The notes beneath the pieces were generated by a model that had not been told where the DNA came from, searched no databases, and saw nothing but the letters and a program-made list of their open reading frames with translations. Of a DNA stretch of 64,000 nt, positions 55,247 to 64,000 are shown in pieces. This DNA comes from Aestuariibaculum sediminum (lineage in GTDB: Bacteria > Bacteroidota > Bacteroidia > Flavobacteriales > Flavobacteriaceae). A program made the position numbers and the translations under genes. Positions within the stretch are counted from its first letter, which is position 1. Each line of letters begins with the position of its first letter. The stretch covers positions 124,001 through 188,000 of the forward strand of contig NZ_JACVXB010000004.1 of assembly GCF_014596945.1 (NCBI RefSeq), written 5' to 3'.

Positions 55247-55734
55247 GTGAACAAAGATACTATAGTTATTCGAGAAATTCAGGCGAAAGATAATTTGTCT
55301 ATTGAAGGAGTTATACGCGCGTGTTTTCACGAATTTAATATCCCTTTAGAAGGCACAGCGTATCAAGACCCCGAAACGAAAAGTATGTTTGAAGCCTATC
55401 AGGAACCAAATTCTATTTATTTTGTAGTTGAAAAAAATGGTGTCGTGATGGGTGGAGGTGGATTAAAACCTTTAGCGGGAAACAATAAGGGGTGTTGTGA
55501 AATTCAAAAAATGTATTTTGCGCCCGAAATAAGGGGAGCCGGTTATGGTAAACTTGTTTTCGAAAAGTGTTTGGCAACGGCGAAAAAATTAGGTTTTACA
55601 TCTTGTTATATAGAATCTGCTCCCCAGTTAAAAGCAGCGATACATATTTACGAATTATATGGGTTTAAACACCTCGATGGAGCTCTAGGAAATACAGGGC
55701 ATTATTCATGTGGTGTTTGGATGATTAAAGAATT

Positions 55735-55744
<10 letters not shown>
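55247..55744 (+). CDS. GNAT-family N-acetyltransferase
   Basis: 165 residues from a GTG at 55247 (MNKDTIVIREIQ); no ATG fits this start. Acetyl-CoA motif APEIRGAGYGKLVFEKCL and the C-terminal YELYGFKHLDGALGN match the family. It contains several Cys residues (GNNKGCCEIQK), of unknown role. Substrate unknown. Its end overlaps prmC by ten bases, so the two are translated together. Confidence 0.9.
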
Positions 55745-58606
<2,862 letters not shown>

Positions 58607-58633
58607 TGATTATTAATCGATAAAATGTATTTT

Positions 58634-58667
58634 TTTGTCGTTTAATTACATTATTTGTTTATATTTG
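58634..58667 (+). promoter_or_regulatory. Promoter of the first membrane-protein gene
   Basis: TTTG at 58634-58637, a 22-bp spacer and TATATTTG at 58660-58667, 24 bp before the ATG at 58691. Confidence 0.7.
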
Positions 58668-58690
58668 TCCTTGATTATTAGATTGCTATC

Positions 58691-59401
58691 ATGTTTAAAT
58701 TAAAAATAATTGAGGGTTTGGTTATGATAATTTACATATTGTCTGTCTTGTTTCAGTTTACGGGACATGAACACTTGGCTTATTACAGTAGTTCGTTAAT
58801 AATACCGGTGATTACCATTGTGTATTTTTTGAGAGTAGATAGAAAATCGTTGTTTTTCAGCTTGTTTTTGGTATGTTTCTCAATTTCCGATTTATTAGTG
58901 TTCTTAGAGGATATTCAAGGATATAATAAAATAGACTATTTCTTAGGAAACGGGCTTTACATATTGTCTTATATTTTCCTGATTTTAGAAATATGTAAAT
59001 CCTTAAATTTTAAATATGTAATAAAAAACTATATTATACATTTATTAGTGTTAACAGTATTAAGTGTTTATATTGTATTTGCATTACAAAATACCGTTGT
59101 TCCCTATGTTAGTGCAGCCAATGAATATTGTATAGAATTAATATACAATATTGTATTGTTAACCATGCTTTCTTTTGCCTTGTTAGGTTATTTTTACAAA
59201 GATAATGTTAAAGCTCTTTACCTATTTTTAGGAGTACTTTGTGTAGTCTTTGCAGAAGTAATATGGGTAGCTTACACTTATATATCTGAACGTAACTTAC
59301 TAAATGTATTATCAACCACACTTTATCTTATTGGTTTTTACTTCTTTTATAAGCAATCAAAATTGTTAGAAGAACAATTGGATAGCATTGAAATAGTATA
59401 G
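58691..59401 (+). CDS. Multi-pass membrane protein (YhhN-like), paralogue of the next gene
   Basis: 236 residues with about eight hydrophobic helices (for example LAYYSSSLIIPVITIVYFL, IIHLLVLTVLSVYIVFAL, IVLLTMLSFALLGYFY). An acidic residue in FSISDLLVFLED recalls the LLGDxxL motif of YhhN/lysoplasmalogenase-type proteins, but the match is weak. No charged catalytic set can be confirmed. It is followed by a second protein of the same layout. Confidence 0.55.
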   Translation: MFKLKIIEGLVMIIYILSVLFQFTGHEHLAYYSSSLIIPVITIVYFLRVDRKSLFFSLFLVCFSISDLLVFLEDIQGYNKIDYFLGNGLYILSYIFLILEICKSLNFKYVIKNYIIHLLVLTVLSVYIVFALQNTVVPYVSAANEYCIELIYNIVLLTMLSFALLGYFYKDNVKALYLFLGVLCVVFAEVIWVAYTYISERNLLNVLSTTLYLIGFYFFYKQSKLLEEQLDSIEIV

Positions 59402-59522
59402 TTTTTTATTTGGTTTTGTAAGACTTTATCCTTAAAGGTGTCCTTTTATCGATTAAAAGCTATTTTTTTTGGGTCAAATACATGTCTTTTCTAAATTAGC
59501 TGCACCTACTTATGAAATTACC

Positions 59523-60269
59523 ATGAAGACTGAATTTACCAAAATGCCAGACAGTGTGTTTTTTATGACCATGTCGTTTTTAATTGCACTTAGTATTATA
59601 GCAACGTTAACTTCCAATGCTTGGTTAGTTAATCATAATGTGTTGCTATTCATTCCTCTCTTTTCACTTGTTTATTTTATAAAGTACAAAAGAATGAATA
59701 TTAGTGTAATTGCTTTTATTTTATTCTCGTTTATTGGAGATGCTTCTCATTTGTTTTTTAACGCCAATATGGAAGTAACGGCGTCAAGTGTATTTTATTT
59801 AATTGGAATATTTTATTTAATTTTTCAAAGTGTTAAAAAATTTAAGCTTAAAGTTATAAAGGGTATTATTCTAGGGTATTTACTAGTGGTTTTTTTAATA
59901 AGTACCTTCTTTGTATTGCAAGTATACCAAGCCTTAAAATTAGTTTTAGAAAGTTCTATTGAGCCAAAATTATTTGCGCTTATAAGTATTAGTTTGGCTG
60001 TTTTAACTATTATCTCATTTGGAGTATATTTAAAAACACAGTCCAGAACATCAACTATGTTTTTTATTGCTGCAATAAGTTTGTCTTTTTCTGTCGGTTT
60101 AAATTATATAAACCTGTATTATATTAATCATGACGTTTTCGTAATTTTAGAACAGTCATTTTATGCGTTGTCATTGTATTTTATTTTCAAATATGCCGCG
60201 GTAAGTTGGAGCTATAGTCAGGAATCTAGATTGGATTATGACTTTGGTTCGGAAAATATTTTCGTTTAA
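59523..60269 (+). CDS. Multi-pass membrane protein (YhhN-like), paralogue of the previous gene
   Basis: 248 residues from the ATG at 59523; the open frame begins at a TTG at 59469 in promoter-like sequence. About eight hydrophobic helices are seen (VFFMTMSFLIALSIIATL, ILGYLLVVFLISTFFVLQ). The motif FILFSFIGDASHLFF corresponds to FLVCFSISDLLVFLE of the previous gene, and FYALSLYFIFKYA to LYLIGFYFFYKQS. A YhhN-like role is possible. Its TAA shares TTAA with the stop of the opposing decayed gene. Confidence 0.55.
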   Translation: MKTEFTKMPDSVFFMTMSFLIALSIIATLTSNAWLVNHNVLLFIPLFSLVYFIKYKRMNISVIAFILFSFIGDASHLFFNANMEVTASSVFYLIGIFYLIFQSVKKFKLKVIKGIILGYLLVVFLISTFFVLQVYQALKLVLESSIEPKLFALISISLAVLTIISFGVYLKTQSRTSTMFFIAAISLSFSVGLNYINLYYINHDVFVILEQSFYALSLYFIFKYAAVSWSYSQESRLDYDFGSENIFV

Positions 60270-61388
60270 ATATTTATAGAAGTTCCGTTAACATGCGAAG
60301 GTTTGTTGTTGTTAAAATAAAAATCCAAACGGCCTAATTTAATACCCCAACAGCCTGCTTGGTTTACTAGTGTTGTTTTGTTAGCTAAATTTTTTACAAC
60401 CGTGGGGTTTTGCATAAATGTATGCGTGTGTCCCCCTATAATTAAGTCGATATCTTTTGTTAATGTTGCAAGTTTTAAATCACTTATTTTATCTGAGTTA
60501 TCATATTCGTAGCCTAAATGGGACAAGCAAATAATTAAATCACACTGGTTTTCATATTTTAGAATACGAGTCATGTCCTGAGAGATTTCTACAGGGTCCA
60601 AATATTTGGTTTCTTTGTAAAAATAAGGAACTACTTTACCTAAAAGATCAATTCCTAATCCGAATACGTCAATTTTTTTGCCTTCAAGAATATAGATTTT
60701 AAATGGTTTCGTATGATAATGCATTATGGTGTTTGAAAAGTCGTAATTAGAGCAAATAAAATCGAAACTAGCATGTGGGAGTTGTTTATATAAACCCTCA
60801 ATGCCGTTGTCGAAATCGTGGTTACCAAGCGTAGCAGCATCATATTTAAGCATGCTCATAAGTTTAAACTCTAACGAACCACCGTAATAGTTAAAATATG
60901 GGGTGCCTTGAAAAATATCGCCAGCATCAAAAACTAAGGTATTTGGGTTTTCCTTTCTAATATTTTCAATAAGTTTAGCACGTCTTGCTATACCGCCCTG
61001 ATTTACATATTGACTATAGTTAGGATTAAAGGGATCGATCGATACTTCCATGAGCTAATACAACCATGTCTATTTCTTTTCCGGTTTTTTGCTTAAAAAT
61101 AGGGTTTGCCTCTTGGTAAATGGCGTCGCTTATTAAATTCCATAAAGAGTTGTTAAGAGGGGCATCATATTTTGTAAATCTACCTGCCGAGTATGCTAAA
61201 ACAGAATCTAAATTATTATTTAAATGCGTTCGTTAAGGTTTAATAAAACTTTCGATTTTTGAATTTTCAGGAAGACTATCTGAAATTAAAATTTGTGAAG
61301 CTTCAATTCTTGAAAGGTGAAATTTTGTGCGCTTACAACTGATAAATAGTGATATATATAACAAAAAAAATAAATATGTAAACCTCAT
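60266..61388 (-). pseudogene. Decayed 5'-nucleotidase gene pair: lipoprotein gene fused by deletion to metallophosphatase
   Basis: An ATG at 61388 opens a lipoprotein leader ending ISC. The frame reaches KIESFIKP and then a TAA (61233-61235) where the family continues with Tyr-Arg. The same frame stays open for about 60 more codons with family-like text (NLDSVLAYSAGRFTKYDAPL, NPIFKQKTGKEIDMVVLAHG). After that the sequence jumps to the middle of a metallophosphatase, in another frame, entering at SIDPFNPNYSQYVNQGG and running to the 60266 stop. The remaining 261-codon frame starts at an ATG (61051) directly after a TAG and lacks the export signal and the first metal motif (HTNDVH), so it is unlikely to be active. 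Family names are from remembered pattern. Confidence 0.82.
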
Positions 61389-61420
61389 ATTTTTAATGGA
61401 TTTTTTGAATCTAGTTTTGT

Positions 61421-61428
61421 TACCTTTG
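61421..61428 (+). promoter_or_regulatory. -7 element of the DUF6913-dapA operon
   Basis: TACCTTTG, matching TAnnTTTG, 18 bp before the ATG at 61447. No clear -33 element lies at 19-22 bp. Confidence 0.6.
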
Positions 61429-61446
61429 CGCAAATTATAAAGATAG

Positions 61447-61974
61447 ATGATTTTAAAGGGTTTTAAGGAAAAATCTAATAAAAAGTACTTAAACAAATTG
61501 TTGTTAGAGCGACAAGTGCAGGTTGCTGACAGTAAAATTGAAAGTTTAGGCATCATCTTTAATATTGATGAAATTGATGATTTCGAACGATTTAGAGAAT
61601 TGGCCGAGTACATTAAGGTGCGTCCTAATCGCGTAAAAATAATAGCGTTCTCTCAGTCAGAAAAAGAGATGCAGCATACGTGGGATGTATGTTACAATCC
61701 TAAAGATTTTGGTTGGAAAGGAGCAATAAAAAATGCAGAGCTTCAAACGTTTTTAAATACAAAGTTTGATGCTTTAATAAGTTTTTATGATAAAGACTTA
61801 CTGGAATTGCAGTTAATAACAGCAATATCTCAGGCCCAATTTAAAATTGGTATTTTACAATCAGACGAGCGTTTTAACGATCTTATCATTAAAACAAAAT
61901 TGGAAGAATTTGATGTATTTAAAGAGGAACTTTTTAAATACCTAACTATATTAAATAAAATAAAAAATGAGTAA
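61447..61974 (+). CDS. DUF6913-type protein of unknown function upstream of dapA
   Basis: 175 residues, no signal peptide. The N terminus is basic ([19 protein letters not shown]). The rest is an alpha/beta protein with [59 protein letters not shown] and [20 protein letters not shown] recall this gene just before dapA in flavobacteria, under the name DUF6913; a biochemical role is not known to me. It overlaps dapA by eight bases, so it is translated together with it. Confidence 0.75.
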   Translation: MILKGFKEKSNKKYLNKLLLERQVQVADSKIESLGIIFNIDEIDDFERFRELAEYIKVRPNRVKIIAFSQSEKEMQHTWDVCYNPKDFGWKGAIKNAELQTFLNTKFDALISFYDKDLLELQLITAISQAQFKIGILQSDERFNDLIIKTKLEEFDVFKEELFKYLTILNKIKNE

Positions 61975-62845
61975 AAAGTTTCTAGGAACTGGAGTTGCAT
62001 TGGTTACACCTTTTAAAAAAGACCAAAGTGTCGACCATGAAGCTTTAACCAACATAGTTAATTTCAACATAGAAAATGGTGTTGAGTATCTTGTTATTTG
62101 TGGCACAACCGGTGAGGTCGTTACCCTTACAAAGCAAGAGAAAAAGGAAGTTGTTGAAACAGTTGTTAAAGCGAATAATGGTCGTGTACCGATGGTTTTA
62201 GGTATTGGAGGTAATAACACGGCTCTGGTTGTAGAAGAAATAAAATCAACTGATTTAAGCCGGATGGATGCTATTTTGTCGGTTTGTCCTTATTACAGCA
62301 AACCAACACAAGAAGGTATTTATCAGCATTTTAAAGCTATTTCAGAGGCTTCTCCTGTAGATATAATTCTATATAATGTACCAGGTCGCACTGCTAAAAA
62401 TATGGAGGCTTCCACAACGCTGCGTTTGGCTAAAGATTTTGAAAATATTGTTGGTGTAAAAGAAGCAGGTAATAATACAGGGCAATATCTAGATTTACTA
62501 AAGGACTGCCCTGAAGATTTTTCTATAATATCAGGAGACGACGATTTAGCTCTTGGCGTAGTTTTAGCAGGTGGTGCTGGTGTAATTTCGGTTATCGGAC
62601 AAGGGTTCCCAAAGGAATTTTCTGAAATGATTCGTTTGGGCTTAGAAGGTAAAGCTAAAGACGCTCATGAAATCTATTTTAGGCTAATAGACGTTATTGG
62701 TTATATTTTTGAAGAAAATAACCCGGCAGGTATAAAAGGCGTGTTTGAAGCTTTAGGTTACTGTAATGATACGGTAAGATTACCGTTAGTGCCTGCAACC
62801 GCTGGCTTAAAAGCTAAAATAAAAACATTTGTAGAAAACTTTTAG
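61967..62845 (+). CDS. dapA: 4-hydroxy-tetrahydrodipicolinate synthase
   Basis: 292 residues. The TIM-barrel motifs are [40 protein letters not shown], the Tyr in [13 protein letters not shown] and the Schiff-base Lys in [12 protein letters not shown]. It condenses pyruvate with aspartate semialdehyde in the lysine/diaminopimelate pathway. It overlaps the preceding gene by eight bases. The channel gene starts one base after its stop. Confidence 0.97.
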   Translation: MSKKFLGTGVALVTPFKKDQSVDHEALTNIVNFNIENGVEYLVICGTTGEVVTLTKQEKKEVVETVVKANNGRVPMVLGIGGNNTALVVEEIKSTDLSRMDAILSVCPYYSKPTQEGIYQHFKAISEASPVDIILYNVPGRTAKNMEASTTLRLAKDFENIVGVKEAGNNTGQYLDLLKDCPEDFSIISGDDDLALGVVLAGGAGVISVIGQGFPKEFSEMIRLGLEGKAKDAHEIYFRLIDVIGYIFEENNPAGIKGVFEALGYCNDTVRLPLVPATAGLKAKIKTFVENF

Positions 62846-62846
62846 T

Positions 62847-63770
62847 TTGATAAATAAGATAAAAGATCCAGGAGTAGGTAATGCCTCAGCACAGTATGCC
62901 AAGCGTATGCTTAAAACGGATGGTTCTTTTAACTTAAAGTACAAGAATAAACCACGAAAATTTTCCGAAGCTTATCACTTTTTGGTAAATATTTCGTGGT
63001 TTTATTTTTTTAGCCTGTCATTTTTGATAGGCTTTTTGGTTAATGCGCTATTCGCTATAATATATTTGATTATAGGAATAGAAGAAATTGTAAAACCATC
63101 GGGAAGTGTATTTCAGGATTTCCTTAATGCTTTCTTTTTTTCAACACAAACCTTTACTACTGTCGGTTATGGGGCAATGTCTCCACATGGTATTTTAAGT
63201 GGATTTGTTGCTTCGGTAGAAGCTTTTCTAGGATTAATGCTGTTTGCCTTCGTTACTGGTCTTATTTACGGAAGGTTCTCAAAACCGAAATCGGCTGTAA
63301 GATTTAGTGAACATTTAATTTTACGAGACTTTAATCATGGTCGGGCAATTATGTTTAGGCTTGTGAATAACCGTAAATCGGTAATGATAAAGCCAAAAAT
63401 ATCAGTAACATTAATGCTTTCTGAACCAAATGAAGCAGGAGAATATCAAAATAATTTTTATCTCTTAAAATTAGAACGTAACGAAATAGATTATTTACCA
63501 ACCACTTGGACTGTTGTTCATGAATTAGATGAAGAGAGTCCTCTTTATGAAATTTCAAACCAGGAAATTGTTAAATTACACGGAGAACTTATTATCATGA
63601 TGAGTTATTACGACGAATCTTTTAATCAGGAAGTTCATAAAATTCATTCTTATCTTTTAAATGAAGCTAAAATAGATTACAAATTTGCTAAGGCTCAAAA
63701 CTTTAATAAACAAGGGGCTTTAGTCTTGGATTATGATCTTTTTGAAGCCATCGAACCGTACAAAAGTTAA
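62847..63770 (+). CDS. KirBac-type inward-rectifier potassium channel
   Basis: 307 residues from a TTG at 62847. The start fits: IKDPGVGNASAQYAKRMLKT followed by DGSFN is the KirBac N terminus, and a later Met would remove it. Two membrane helices (~45-75 and ~115-140) flank the pore with selectivity filter T105-V-G-Y-G109. The C-terminal cytoplasmic beta domain (~145-305) has SEHLILRDFNHGRAIMFRLV. It passes K+ inward. It begins one base after dapA, so it is translationally linked to it. Confidence 0.93.
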   Translation: MINKIKDPGVGNASAQYAKRMLKTDGSFNLKYKNKPRKFSEAYHFLVNISWFYFFSLSFLIGFLVNALFAIIYLIIGIEEIVKPSGSVFQDFLNAFFFSTQTFTTVGYGAMSPHGILSGFVASVEAFLGLMLFAFVTGLIYGRFSKPKSAVRFSEHLILRDFNHGRAIMFRLVNNRKSVMIKPKISVTLMLSEPNEAGEYQNNFYLLKLERNEIDYLPTTWTVVHELDEESPLYEISNQEIVKLHGELIIMMSYYDESFNQEVHKIHSYLLNEAKIDYKFAKAQNFNKQGALVLDYDLFEAIEPYKS

Positions 63771-63852
63771 ATATTACTTAATCCTTGCTAGTACTTTATA
63801 ACAACAATTATTTTAGCAATAAATAATATTTTTAAAATCCATATTATTAACG

Positions 63853-63860
63853 TAATTTTG
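63853..63860 (+). promoter_or_regulatory. -7 element upstream of the gene at the right edge
   Basis: TAATTTTG lies about 100 bp before the ATG at 63962. The -33 element is not clear. Confidence 0.45.
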
Positions 63861-63961
63861 CGTCTTGTTTTAAAGCAATGAAATATGCATATTTACAATA
63901 AATTAGGTATGTTTATAAGATGCATATGACGTTTGATAATTGAAACAGGTAATAACAACAA

Positions 63962-64000
63962 ATGAAAAGATATCTTTATTTAATATTAACAGTCGCATTA
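63962..64000 (+). CDS. Start of a gene cut by the window edge (signal-peptide-like N terminus)
   Basis: Only 13 codons are visible, reading MKRYLYLILTVAL, a basic start followed by a hydrophobic run as in a signal peptide or membrane anchor. No identity can be given. Confidence 0.5.
   Translation, partial: MKRYLYLILTVAL

Noticed and set aside
61233-61613. A 126-codon - strand frame as an intact gene
   Set aside because: Its first half is antisense to the DUF6913 gene. Only the part from the ATG at 61388 is gene-like, and that belongs to the decayed 5'-nucleotidase.

Overview
The window reads as chromosomal DNA of a marine member of the Flavobacteriaceae (Bacteroidota). It is AT-rich, it carries SusC/SusD pairs and a one-protein hybrid two-component sensor, its lipoproteins have short lipobox leaders, and its promoters match the Bacteroidota form TTG/TTTG-N19..22-TAnnTTTG. 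No rRNA, tRNA, CRISPR array, transposase or integrase was seen.

Left part (1-4509): the end of one polysaccharide-utilisation locus (PUL), with a truncated SusC, a SusD and a fructokinase-type PfkB kinase, closed by a convergent terminator. The kinase hints at a fructan-type locus, but the hydrolases would lie outside the window.

Main PUL (4591-34889): it looks like two modules. Module A (4591-20645) has a DUF4861 lipoprotein, a hybrid two-component sensor-regulator, a GH88 unsaturated uronyl hydrolase, SusC/SusD, a formylglycine sulfatase and a heparinase II/III-type lyase. Together these suit import and lyase-type breakdown of a sulfated uronate polysaccharide. Module B (20720-34889) has a protein with two SGNH/CE12 esterase domains, a GH2 enzyme, a second CE12 esterase, a GntR regulator, a GH28 enzyme, a DUF4450 protein and another six-hairpin protein, which suits a rhamnogalacturonan- or pectin-like backbone. 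A 17-18 bp motif recurs upstream of three module B transcription units around the GntR gene and is a candidate operator.

Middle part (34909-45054): an acyl-CoA carboxylase subunit, an orphan small protein, a TPR/LuxR-type lipoprotein regulator, an operon of FMN reductase, MarR and pirin, an accessory lipoprotein, a GAPDH with a long N-terminal extension and a DegP-type protease. The accessory lipoprotein lies in a 793-bp segment bounded by two copies of the last eight codons and stop of the GAPDH gene. The copies differ only at four synonymous third positions, the footprint expected from integration at, or recombination into, the 3' end of a gene.

Right part (45290-64000): housekeeping genes, including dapF, a GNAT acetyltransferase, mltG, a lysozyme-like protein, an RsmI-like methyltransferase with a tyrosine phosphatase, dnaA, ribD, prmC, ligA, dapA and a KirBac-type potassium channel. 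Between them, at 60266-61388, lies a decayed pair of 5'-nucleotidase-like genes, broken by a nonsense codon and joined out of frame by an internal deletion.
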